Shown piece after piece: positions 18,673-25,913 of a DNA stretch of 64,000 nucleotides (its first letter is position 1; each line of letters opens with the position of its first letter). The DNA comes from CAWDPQ01 sp963804245 (GTDB lineage Bacteria; Acidobacteriota; Vicinamibacteria; Vicinamibacterales; 2-12-FULL-66-21). A program made the translations under genes and the position numbers. The notes below the pieces were generated by a model that made no database searches, was not told the DNA's origin, and saw nothing but the letters and a program-made list of their open reading frames with translations. The DNA is taken from the NCBI GenBank assembly GCA_963804245.1, contig CAWDPQ010000008.1:124001-188000 (forward strand), in the 5' to 3' direction.

Positions 18673-20355
18673 CTAGTTCGTTACGGCCCCCTGCGCCGCC
18701 GATGAAACGAGTCGCGCATATTTGCCCATCACGCCGGTCGTCGCTCGCTCCGCGGGCGCCTGCCGTGCGGCGATGCGGCTGGCGATGTCCGCGTCGCTGA
18801 GCGCCACGCTCAAACGACGACCCGTCAGATCGATGCGCACGGTATCGCCGTCGCGCAGGGCGGCAATCGGTCCGCCGCGCGCCGCTTCCGGGGCGACATG
18901 TCCGACCATCAATCCGCGTGTCGCGCCGGAAAACCGTCCGTCGGTGACGAGAGCGACCGAGTCGCCCAGTCCGGCTCCCACGATGGCGGCGGTGACACCG
19001 AGCATTTCGCGCATTCCCGGACCGCCGCTCGGTCCTTCGTAACGGATGACGATGACATCACCAGGACGGATGTTGCCGGAGCGCACGGCGTCGAACGCCA
19101 GCTCCTCGCTGTCGAAGACCCGCGCCGGACCCTCGTGCGCGCGGAGATCGTAGCCGGCGACCTTGACCACTGCCCCTTCAGGCGCGAGATTGCCTTTCAG
19201 GATGACGAGACCACCCGTCGGCTTGAGCGGGTTCGAGAGCGGACGAACCACTTGTTGATCAGGGGTTTCCGTCGCCTCGCGAGCGTGTTCCCCGATGCTC
19301 CGGCCTGTGACGGTTATCGGCTCGGTGTGGAGAAACCCACCCTCCAGCAGACGCCGCGCGACCAGAGGAATACCGCCGGCCTTGTAGAGGTCGGTGGCCA
19401 CGAAGCGGCCGCCAGGCTTGAGGTCGGCGAGCAACGGCACGCTGGCACTGATGCGATCGAAATCATCGATCTCCAAGGGCACGCCGCTTTCTCTGGCGAT
19501 CGCGAGCAGGTGAAGAACGGCGTTGGTGGAGCCGCCGGTGGCGGCGACCGCCGCAATGGCATTCTCCAGAGCCGGTTTGGTCAGGATCTGGCGCGGGCGT
19601 AGACCGCGCCGCAGCAGGTCCATGACGAGCACACCGGCGCTGCGGGCGACGGCCGTTTTGTCACTGTCGGTTGCCGGAACGCTGGCGCTGCCAAACGGGG
19701 AGATGCCGAGGATTTCACAGACGGTGGCCATCGTGTTGGCTGTGAACTGGCCGCCGCACGCGCCCGCACCGGGGCAGGCCTGGTGCTCGAGCGCGTCGAG
19801 CTCGGCGTTGCTCATGCTGCCCGCCGAGTGCGCGCCAACGGCCTCGAAAACGTCCTGGATGGTGACGTCGCGGCCCTGGAAGCGTCCCGGTGCAATCGAG
19901 CCGCCGTAGAGCACGAGCCCCGGCACGTCCAGTCGCGCCAACGCCATCACCCCGGCGGGAATCGTCTTGTCACAACCGACCAGCACGATCACCGCATCGA
20001 AAAGATTGCCGCGAGCGACGAGCTCGATGGAATCCGCGATCACTTCGCGGCTGACGAGCGAGGTGCGCATGCCCTCGCAGCCCATGGTGATGCCGTCCGA
20101 GATCGAGATCGTGTTGAACTCGAGCGGCGTGCCGCCGGCTTCGCGCACGCCCTCTTTGACGTGCGCCGCCAGTTCACGGAGGTGGTAGTTGCACGGCCCG
20201 ATTTCAATCCAGGTATTCGCGACTCCGACGAGCGGCCGTTCGAGGTCGGCATCGGTGAGCCCGGTGGCGCGCAGCATCGCACGCGCCGGCGCACGGCTCG
20301 CGCCGTCGGTCAGCGCAGCGCTGCGCCACTTGAGTTTGTGTGTCGGAGTGGACAC
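18673..20355 (-). CDS. ilvD: Dihydroxy-acid dehydratase
   Basis: Fe-S dehydratase making 2-keto acids in branched-chain amino-acid synthesis. 560 residues, standard for the family. Cluster-binding cysteines are in CDKTIPAGVMALARL and CPGAGACGGQFTANTM, and GCEGMRTSLVSREV and YEGPSGGPGMREMLG are typical. GTG 20355 has AAGGCGGAG 9 bases upstream. It is the first structural gene after the ilv leader and attenuator. Its divergent neighbour is a LysR regulator. Confidence 0.96.
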   Translation of the reverse strand: MSTPTHKLKWRSAALTDGASRAPARAMLRATGLTDADLERPLVGVANTWIEIGPCNYHLRELAAHVKEGVREAGGTPLEFNTISISDGITMGCEGMRTSLVSREVIADSIELVARGNLFDAVIVLVGCDKTIPAGVMALARLDVPGLVLYGGSIAPGRFQGRDVTIQDVFEAVGAHSAGSMSNAELDALEHQACPGAGACGGQFTANTMATVCEILGISPFGSASVPATDSDKTAVARSAGVLVMDLLRRGLRPRQILTKPALENAIAAVAATGGSTNAVLHLLAIARESGVPLEIDDFDRISASVPLLADLKPGGRFVATDLYKAGGIPLVARRLLEGGFLHTEPITVTGRSIGEHAREATETPDQQVVRPLSNPLKPTGGLVILKGNLAPEGAVVKVAGYDLRAHEGPARVFDSEELAFDAVRSGNIRPGDVIVIRYEGPSGGPGMREMLGVTAAIVGAGLGDSVALVTDGRFSGATRGLMVGHVAPEAARGGPIAALRDGDTVRIDLTGRRLSVALSDADIASRIAARQAPAERATTGVMGKYARLVSSAAQGAVTN

Positions 20356-20373
20356 CCGGCTCCGCCTTTAATG

Positions 20374-20403
20374 AAAAAGGCCGTCCCCGGTGGGTGACGG
20401 CCT
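20374..20403 (-). terminator. ilv operon attenuator (intrinsic terminator before ilvD)
   Basis: An 8-bp stem (20378-20385 with 20396-20403) followed on the minus strand by TTTTT. The segment CGTCACCC in its 5' half can instead pair perfectly with GGGTGACG, which overlaps the leader peptide stop codon (20428-20435). A ribosome stalled upstream would free that segment and prevent termination. Confidence 0.87.
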
Positions 20404-20429
20404 CAGGTTCTCAGTACTGGTTCAGCTCG

Positions 20430-20507
20430 TCACCCGCATGGCGGCCGGCTCAGAATGCCGACCACGATTCGAATCGCGACGCTGCGGCTGACCGGCGGAA
20501 TCTGCAC
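20430..20507 (-). CDS. ilvL: ilv operon leader peptide
   Basis: A 25-codon frame from GTG 20507 with the block SVAIRIVVGILSRPPCG, that is seven Val, Ile or Leu codons within ten, and two more earlier (QIPPV). It ends TGC GGG TGA, the same Cys-Gly-stop ending as the phe leader. It is followed by an intrinsic terminator whose arm can pair with the stop-codon region. The GTG lies 6 bases after a GATACT box and has no Shine-Dalgarno, again suggesting a leaderless start. Confidence 0.82.
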   Translation of the reverse strand: MQIPPVSRSVAIRIVVGILSRPPCG

Positions 20508-20513
20508 GAGCCA

Positions 20514-20519
20514 AGTATC
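20514..20519 (-). promoter_or_regulatory. Likely -10 box of ilv leader promoter
   Basis: GATACT, 6 bases before the leader GTG. No good -35 is seen at 16-18 bp (TTTTCT at 17 bp is the best fit). A TTGTCT lies 22 bp upstream, too far for a normal spacer. The call rests mainly on analogy with the thr and phe leaders. Confidence 0.4.
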
Positions 20520-20718
20520 CCAAGCGGACAGAAATAAGAAAAGACAATTATTTTACATATAGTATTAGAACTCCTTATGAACACCGGTGCGCATCCGGCC
20601 CGAGCGCCGCAGTCCTACAGAAAAGTGGCGATGGCCGAGCGGTCCATTCAAAAGTGAGGCTTGCTGGACGAGCCGCGTGGCCACAGAATAGCGAACCCAA
20701 GTGAGAGGTTGAGCACAA

Positions 20719-21687
20719 GTGGACCTTCGGCAACTCGAAATCCTCCGCGCGGTCGCAGATACCGGGTCGTTCACCAGCGCCGGCCAGCAGCTTCACCTGT
20801 CGCAGTCCGCGGTCAGCCGGCAAATCCTGTTGCTCGAAGAAGAGCTGCACGAGCAGTTGTTCCTGCGTCTCGGTCGGAAGATTCGCATCACGCCGGCGGG
20901 AACCACGCTGCTGGGCCTGAGCCAGCGGATGTTCGAGGATCTCGATCGGACGCGCGCCAGCATTCTCGAGAGTCAGAAGACGGTGAGCGGCACGCTGCGG
21001 CTGGTCGGCGGCATGACCGTCTGCCTCTATGTGTTCCCGGCTTTGTTGAAAGCCTTTCGCCGCGATCATCCAGCGGTGGACGTGAAGTTGATTCCGGGAC
21101 CGACACCGCGACTGATTCGACAGCTGCGTTCCGGCACCGCCGACCTCGGACTGCTCACGTTACCGGTCGACGATCCGCATCTCGTCAGCACGGCGGTGAT
21201 GCGCGAGGAGCTGCTGCTGGTGACGGCGCCGACGCATCCGCTCGCCAAGCGCAAGCGGGTCACGCCGCAGGATCTCGTCGGCCAACCCTTCGTGCTCTTC
21301 GAAGCCGGCTCGGGGAGCCGCAAGGCGATCGAGGAGTTTTTCGTGCGCGAGCAGATCGCGCCGAAGGTCGTGACCGAAACCGAGAATGTCGAGATCATCA
21401 AGGCGCTGGTGCAGATCGGGATGGGGATCACGATCATTCCCTACCAGGCGGTGGCGCGCGAGGTTCGGGCGGGACAGCTGTTCTGCTCGCGGATTGCCGG
21501 CCAGGAAATGGTGCGCGAGACCGGGTGGGTTCACCTGCGGCTGAACCGCGTGCCGCGTGCCGTGCAGGAGATGATGCGGACCCTCGAGCGCGTACGACCT
21601 CGGCTCAAGCTTTCGCCCGGCGGGTCGTCCAAGCGAGAAGCCGCGACGACGACCAGCGCGCAGCCCTCGGGAACTCCTGACTCCTGA
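20719..21687 (+). CDS. LysR-family transcriptional regulator
   Basis: 322 residues. The N-terminal winged helix-turn-helix is DLRQLEILRAVADTGSFTSA to about residue 60 (QSAVSRQILLLEEELHEQLF). The effector-binding domain follows from about residue 90. It begins at GTG 20719, divergent from ilvD and convergent with cysH. The effector is unknown. Proximity to cysDNH suggests a CysB- or Cbl-like sulfur role, and the divergent ilv operon is another possible target. The C-terminal tail (Ser/Thr-rich, ending GTPDS) runs into a TCAGGAGT inverted repeat that supplies the stop codon. Confidence 0.88.
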   Translation: MDLRQLEILRAVADTGSFTSAGQQLHLSQSAVSRQILLLEEELHEQLFLRLGRKIRITPAGTTLLGLSQRMFEDLDRTRASILESQKTVSGTLRLVGGMTVCLYVFPALLKAFRRDHPAVDVKLIPGPTPRLIRQLRSGTADLGLLTLPVDDPHLVSTAVMREELLLVTAPTHPLAKRKRVTPQDLVGQPFVLFEAGSGSRKAIEEFFVREQIAPKVVTETENVEIIKALVQIGMGITIIPYQAVAREVRAGQLFCSRIAGQEMVRETGWVHLRLNRVPRAVQEMMRTLERVRPRLKLSPGGSSKREAATTTSAQPSGTPDS

Positions 21688-21706
21688 AGTGAGACGTCAG
21701 GAGTTC
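21671..21706. repeat. Inverted repeat at the lysR/cysH convergence
   Basis: Perfect 11-bp arms GAACTCCTGAC (21671-21681) and GTCAGGAGTTC (21696-21706). The cysH stop lies within the right arm and the lysR stop lies in the loop. It could terminate transcription in both directions, but no T run is present. A related TCAGGAGT cluster is at about 55490-55620. Confidence 0.75.
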
Positions 21707-22338
21707 GAAGTCACGGGTTGTATGTGAATCCCGCATTCCAGTTTCTGCCCGCTCCATCGTCCTGACCGATCATTCGTCGGATCGCTCGGCAGCGACGTAC
21801 AGGGTTCGCATCCGATGCTGGTGTAGCCGCGATCGTAGAGCGGCAACAGCGGGATATCGTGCGTCTTGGCGTAAGCCCAGACCTCGCCATTGGTCCATGC
21901 GGCAAGCGGGCTGACCTTGCGCAGGATCGTGCCGTTGGGCAGTTTGAAGGGCTCGACTTCCGCCAGACCGGCACGGCTCGGCGACTGTTCGCGCCGCAGT
22001 CCGGTGAACCAGGTGTCGTACCCGCCAAGCGCCGTAAAGAGCGGCCCGACCTTGTGCCGTGCGCAACAGGCTTCGGTGCTCTGCTGCCAGAGTCCCGGCG
22101 CAGGCTCGTCGGCTCGGAGCGTCACGAGATTCAGGTCCCAGCGCGCCGCGATCTCGTCGCGGTAAGCGTAGGTCTCCTCGAAGTGATGCACCGTGTCCAG
22201 GAACAGGACCGGGATGTCAGGCCGCACGGCGCGCAGCATGTGCAGCAGAACGACGCAGTCCGCCTGAAAGCTCGACGTGACGCAGGGTGCGGACGCGGCC
22301 GAAAGCTGCTCGGCGATGAGTGCGCGCGGGTCGCTCAC
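21697..22338 (-). CDS. cysH: Assimilatory APS reductase (Fe-S type)
   Basis: Reduces adenylyl sulfate to sulfite. 213 residues, in the CysH family range. The catalytic C-terminal ECGIH is present. Two cysteine pairs (ACCARHK and GCEPC), which bind a [4Fe-4S] cluster, mark it as the APS-using type rather than the PAPS type. That fits the absence of an APS kinase here. GTG 22338 overlaps the cysN stop (GTGA). It is the last gene of the cysDNH operon. Confidence 0.92.
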   Translation of the reverse strand: MSDPRALIAEQLSAASAPCVTSSFQADCVVLLHMLRAVRPDIPVLFLDTVHHFEETYAYRDEIAARWDLNLVTLRADEPAPGLWQQSTEACCARHKVGPLFTALGGYDTWFTGLRREQSPSRAGLAEVEPFKLPNGTILRKVSPLAAWTNGEVWAYAKTHDIPLLPLYDRGYTSIGCEPCTSLPSDPTNDRSGRWSGQKLECGIHIQPVTSNS

Positions 22339-23642
22339 GTCAGGATCTCCTCGAGCACGCGGCGCACGGCATGAATCGCGTCGTCTTCAGTCGTCGCCGC
22401 GCGCGCGGCGAGGACGAGACGCGTCGCCGCATCAGCGCCCGACAGCCCGTCGCGTCCCGACCGCTCGCGTACCGCTCGCTCGATCAGACCGGCACCGGCT
22501 GTTGCGTTCGTCGTGGGATCGATCAGCAGGAAACTCCCGGTCGCACGGTTTCCCTCGTAGGCATCGAAAACGAGCGGTCGGGAAGCCGTGACCGTGACCA
22601 GTCCGATCTCGTTCAGCCCAAGCGCGGTATCCACTTCCGCTGTGACGATGCGAGCGGCGTGTTTGAGCAGGTAGACGCGACCAGGATCGAGCGGACGCTC
22701 GTCCATCCACACCACCTGCGCCGCAACCGCGCGGCCTACCTGCACCGGTCCAGTCGCCAGCAGGTCGCCGCGACTGACGTCGACCTCGTCCGCCAGCGTC
22801 AGCGTGACCGACATCGGCGCGAACGCCACGTCCAGGTCGCCGTCCCACGTCACGATCCGCGTTACGCGTGTGCTGACGCCCGACGGCCAGACCGTGACCT
22901 GATCGCCCGGGCGGATGGTGCCGGATGCGATGCGGCCGGCATATCCGCGAAAATCCTGGTCCGGCCGGACCACCAGCTGCACCGGCATGCGGAACTGCGT
23001 CGCGTTCTTCGTTTCCGGCAGCGAAACGGTCTCCAGGTGTTCCAGAAGCGGCGGGCCCGAGAACCACGGCGTGCGTTCGCTCGCTTCGACGACGTTGTCG
23101 CCGTGCAGCGCGCTCATGGGAATGGCGTACACGCTGGACCCGTCGAGGAGCTCCGTGAAATCCCCTCGTATCGAGTCGAAGACCTCCTCGTCGAAGTCGA
23201 CGAGGTCCATCTTGTTGACGGCCAGAACGAAGCTCGAGATGCCCAGCAGGCGGGCGATGCGCGCGTGGCGCCGCGTCTGTTCGCGAACGCCGTGCCTGGC
23301 GTCGACCAGTAGGATCGCCAGGTCCGCGGTCGAGGCGCCAGTCGCCATGTTGCGTGTGTACTGTTCGTGGCCCGGGGTGTCGGCCAATATGAACTTGCGG
23401 CGCGACGTGGCGAAGTAGCGATACGCGACGTCAATCGTGATGCCCTGCTCGCGCTCGGCGCGCAGCCCGTCCGTGAACAACGAGAAGTCGATCGGACCGG
23501 CTCCGCGATTGCGAGACGCGGCCCGCACGGACAGCAGCTGATCCTCGTAGACGGCGCGGGATTCGTACAGCAGCCGTCCAATCAGCGTACTCTTCCCGTC
23601 GTCCACGCTGCCCGCCGTGCAGAGGCGCAGCAATCCCGACAT
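22335..23642 (-). CDS. cysN: Sulfate adenylyltransferase, GTPase subunit
   Basis: GTPase that drives APS formation by CysD. 435 residues from ATG 23642, which overlaps the cysD stop by one base (TGATG). EF-Tu-like GTP motifs are in order: GSVDDGKSTLIGRLLYES, DTPGHEQYTRNM and NKMDLVDF. Two beta-barrel domains follow. There is no fused APS kinase (CysC) domain, which agrees with the APS-type CysH. An in-frame extension upstream overlaps cysD and is not part of the family. Confidence 0.94.
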   Translation of the reverse strand: MSGLLRLCTAGSVDDGKSTLIGRLLYESRAVYEDQLLSVRAASRNRGAGPIDFSLFTDGLRAEREQGITIDVAYRYFATSRRKFILADTPGHEQYTRNMATGASTADLAILLVDARHGVREQTRRHARIARLLGISSFVLAVNKMDLVDFDEEVFDSIRGDFTELLDGSSVYAIPMSALHGDNVVEASERTPWFSGPPLLEHLETVSLPETKNATQFRMPVQLVVRPDQDFRGYAGRIASGTIRPGDQVTVWPSGVSTRVTRIVTWDGDLDVAFAPMSVTLTLADEVDVSRGDLLATGPVQVGRAVAAQVVWMDERPLDPGRVYLLKHAARIVTAEVDTALGLNEIGLVTVTASRPLVFDAYEGNRATGSFLLIDPTTNATAGAGLIERAVRERSGRDGLSGADAATRLVLAARAATTEDDAIHAVRRVLEEILT

Positions 23643-24622
23643 CAGAAGTAGCCTTCTCGCTTTTTCATCTCCATCGATCCGTCCTGATCGTGATCGATGA
23701 CGCGCAGCTGGCGTTCGGAGTGGCGCGCTGCAACCAACTCCTCGATGATCTTGGGGATGGTGTCGGCGTGCGAGCGAACGGCGCCGGTGCACGGTGAGCA
23801 GCCGAGCGATCGCATGCGGCACATGACACGCTGCGGCCGTTCGCCAGGGAGCAGCGGGGTGAACGACTGTTCGGGCATGAGCAGCGAGTTGCCGCGTACC
23901 AGCACTTCACGTTCGCGCGCGAAGTAGAGGGGAACGACCGGAATCTGTTCGACGTGGATGTAATGCCACACGTCGAGCTCCGTCCAGTTCGAGAGCGGAA
24001 AGACCCGGACGTGCTCGCCGGGGGCGATCCGGCTGTTCAGGAGATGCCAGAGCTCGGGGCGCTGCCGCTTCGGATCCCATTGGCCGCGCGCGTCGCGCAG
24101 GGAGAACACCCGCTCCTTCGCCCGCGATCGCTCTTCGTCGCGCCGGGCACCGCCGAACGCGGCGTCGAAGTTGCCTGCCTGAAGCGCGTCGAGGAGCGCC
24201 TTGGTCTTGAGCAGGCCGCAGCAGCGCTGCGTGCCGGCCACGAACGGCTGCGTGCCGTCGTCGAGCGCCTCCCGGTTCGTGTGCACGATCAGCCGCGCAC
24301 CGACCTTGGCCGCATACCAGTCGCGGAACTCGATCATCTCGCGAAACTTGTAGCTGGTGTCGATGTGCAGCAGCGGGAACGGAATCGGACCCGGGTGGAA
24401 GGCTTTCTGTGCGAGCCGCAGCAGGACCGAGGAATCCTTGCCGATTGAATACAGCATCACCGGCCGCTCGAACTCGGCCACGACCTCGCGGATGATGTGG
24501 ATGCTTTCGGCTTCCAGCGCGCGCAGATGATCGAATCGCGCCCGCGTCGGACCGGTTCTGGCCGGCAGACCGAGCGGCGGGCGTTCGATCGTTGGCGACG
24601 ACAGCTGAAGTTCGGCGGACAT
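23642..24622 (-). CDS. cysD: Sulfate adenylyltransferase, catalytic subunit
   Basis: ATP sulfurylase subunit that makes APS from ATP and sulfate. 326 residues from ATG 24622, which has GGGGAGGAG 6 bases upstream. The PP-loop is in VMLYSIGKDSSVLLRLAQKA. Further CysD motifs are LLHIDTSYKFREMIEFRD, FGGARRDEERSRAKERVFS, LSNWTELDVWHYI and CRMRSLGCSPCTGA. An upstream in-frame start at 24661 would ignore the strong ribosome site. The operon is preceded by a Cys-rich leader frame 115 bases upstream. Confidence 0.95.
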   Translation of the reverse strand: MSAELQLSSPTIERPPLGLPARTGPTRARFDHLRALEAESIHIIREVVAEFERPVMLYSIGKDSSVLLRLAQKAFHPGPIPFPLLHIDTSYKFREMIEFRDWYAAKVGARLIVHTNREALDDGTQPFVAGTQRCCGLLKTKALLDALQAGNFDAAFGGARRDEERSRAKERVFSLRDARGQWDPKRQRPELWHLLNSRIAPGEHVRVFPLSNWTELDVWHYIHVEQIPVVPLYFAREREVLVRGNSLLMPEQSFTPLLPGERPQRVMCRMRSLGCSPCTGAVRSHADTIPKIIEELVAARHSERQLRVIDHDQDGSMEMKKREGYF

Positions 24623-24736
24623 GTAAGCTCCTCCCCATGGACCTGTTACAGCACAACCCAATAGCGATGAATGGGATAGCCGAGCGAGAACTGGAGAGGA
24701 AGCTGACCGGGGATTACGTGTGCGCTGGGAGGCTCC

Positions 24737-24823
24737 TCACCGGCTCGTCGCCGGCCGCGTACAGGCGCATCGACACGCGGTCGATGGCTGTGACGGGCGA
24801 CAACAGGTGAGGCGGACGTTCAT
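24737..24823 (-). CDS. Cys-rich leader peptide of cysDNH
   Basis: A 28-codon frame from ATG 24823 with five cysteines, reading MNVRLTCCRPSQPS then TACRCACTRPATSR. It lies between a TTGACA promoter and cysD. Its second half is almost the same as in the leader of the sulfate transporter operon (CRCAC, with an 18-base identical block CGTGTCGATGCGCCTGTA). Its first half resembles the leader before met8 (RLTC). No intrinsic terminator is seen before cysD. CCTCCC just after the leader stop could pair with the GGGAGG of the cysD ribosome site, so control may act on translation. Cysteine-responsive short frames of this kind are known in mycobacteria. Extension to this organism is inference. Confidence 0.75.
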   Translation of the reverse strand: MNVRLTCCRPSQPSTACRCACTRPATSR

Positions 24824-24835
24824 GGCCTGTCCCAG

Positions 24836-24865
24836 AAACTAACAGCCGGGCCGCGGCCGTGTCAA
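24836..24865 (-). promoter_or_regulatory. Promoter of cysDNH leader
   Basis: TTGACA (24860-24865), an 18-bp spacer, then TAGTTT (24836-24841). The leader ATG follows 12 bases later, leaving a 5' leader of about 5 nt. The same TTGACA-18-TAGTYT layout precedes the met8 leader. Confidence 0.72.
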
Positions 24866-24879
24866 GCGCCGCCATGAGC

Positions 24880-25041
24880 TACGTGCTACGTGCGTACGTG
24901 CTACGTGCCGAGTCGTGCGATGTGCTGCGTGCGGCTTGTCAGGTGCGACGTGCGACGTGCCATCCCGTGCTCGATCAGCTCGGCTCACAACGCACTCAGC
25001 TCGTGGCACTTAGCACGTCGCACGTCGCACGTAGCACGTGA
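24880..25041. repeat. GCACGTC/GTGCTAC 7-mer array, inverted pair
   Basis: The left part (24880-24961) has units of GTGCTAC, GTGCGAC and TACGTGC, and the right part (25005-25041) has the reverse complement units GCACGTC and GCACGTA. Between them lies an imperfect core including GTGCGGCTTGTCAGGTGC, whose reverse complement is also found in the array at 30001-30222. The structure could form a long hairpin. No gene is seen in it. Confidence 0.85.
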
Positions 25042-25053
25042 TAGCTTGCGCTG

Positions 25054-25854
25054 ATGTTGCCGACGATCGCAACCACTGGCGCTCCACGCACGATCGCGCC
25101 GTCATCTCCGGCGACCCGGGCCGCCGAGCGGCGCTTCTATTTGGGGTTTAGCGTGGCGCTCGCGCTGGCCGTCTTCCTCGGCTTCGCGCGTACGTTCTTC
25201 CTCCGAGCGTGGTATCCGGCTTGGGCTGCCGCCCATGGCGCTCCCGAGAGCATTTTTTATCTGCACGGGGCGCTCTTTGCGATCTGGTACCTGCTCCTCG
25301 CGGTCCAGGCTTCGCTCATCGCCGCGAGACGCGTGGCCTGGCACCGACGTCTGGGGGTGGCGGGCGCTGCGCTCGCCGCGGTTATGGTGGTGTTGGGTCT
25401 TCTCGCATCGCTCGTGGCCGCTCGACGGCCTACTGGCTTCATAGATGTCCCGGTTCCTCCGCTCCAATTCCTTGTCGTCCCCCTCGCCGCCATCGGACTG
25501 TTCGGCGCGTTCGTCACGTTGGCGGTCGTGGCAAGACGCGATACGCAAACGCACAAGCGCTTCATGCTGATGGCGTCGATCGTCATGCTGGAAGCCGCGG
25601 TCGGTCGCTGGCCGTTCGCGTTCATGAGTGGTACGTCGCCGATTCCCTTCTTCGACATGCCGAGCCTGATGACCGACCTGTTCCTCGTGCCGCTCTTCCT
25701 GTGGGACATCGGATCGCGTGGACGACTACACCCGGCCACTCTATGGGGCGCGCTGACTATCCTCGCCTCGCACGCGCTTCGAATGCCGCTCGCGACGACC
25801 GCCGGCTGGCAGGCCGTCGCCGGCTGGGCCGTTCAACTTCTCGGGAATCCCTAG
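25054..25854 (+). CDS. Integral membrane protein of unknown function
   Basis: 266 residues with about six hydrophobic segments, starting after a 30-residue Thr/Pro/Ala-rich N-terminus. Recognisable stretches are RRFYLGFSVALALAVFLGFA, LHGALFAIWYLLLAVQASLI and AWHRRLGVAGAALAAVMVVL. Similar proteins occur as uncharacterised membrane proteins in Proteobacteria and Acidobacteria (recollection of the sequence type, not a search). It stands alone between two 7-mer repeat arrays. No catalytic motif is visible, and I assign no function. Confidence 0.7.
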   Translation: MLPTIATTGAPRTIAPSSPATRAAERRFYLGFSVALALAVFLGFARTFFLRAWYPAWAAAHGAPESIFYLHGALFAIWYLLLAVQASLIAARRVAWHRRLGVAGAALAAVMVVLGLLASLVAARRPTGFIDVPVPPLQFLVVPLAAIGLFGAFVTLAVVARRDTQTHKRFMLMASIVMLEAAVGRWPFAFMSGTSPIPFFDMPSLMTDLFLVPLFLWDIGSRGRLHPATLWGALTILASHALRMPLATTAGWQAVAGWAVQLLGNP

Positions 25855-25856
25855 CC

Positions 25857-25912
25857 TCGCACGTCGCACGTCGCACGTCGCACGTCGCACGTCGCACGTC
25901 ACGTCGCACGTG
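25857..25912. repeat. GCACGTC 7-mer array
   Basis: About seven consecutive GCACGTC units with one short unit, ending at the ppc stop codon. Same family as the arrays at 24880-25041 and 30001-30222, but here without an inverted partner. Confidence 0.88.
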
Positions 25913-25913
25913 A

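Noticed and set aside
17078..18676. Plus-strand open frame across ilvB and the 75-bp repeats
   Set aside because: It ends in repeat-coded low-complexity sequence and overlaps a clear ilvB gene.
24655..24780. Peptide MRLYAAGD in another frame of the cysD leader
   Set aside because: The corresponding frame in the cysP leader stops after MRL, while the Cys-rich frame is conserved at both loci.
24592..24810. 72-codon plus-strand frame upstream of cysD
   Set aside because: It is antisense to the conserved Cys-rich leader and has no recognisable product.
24622..24865. SAM riboswitch before sulfur genes
   Set aside because: No SAM-I or SAM-II core motifs could be found here or before cysP and met8; the Cys-rich leaders explain the regions better.
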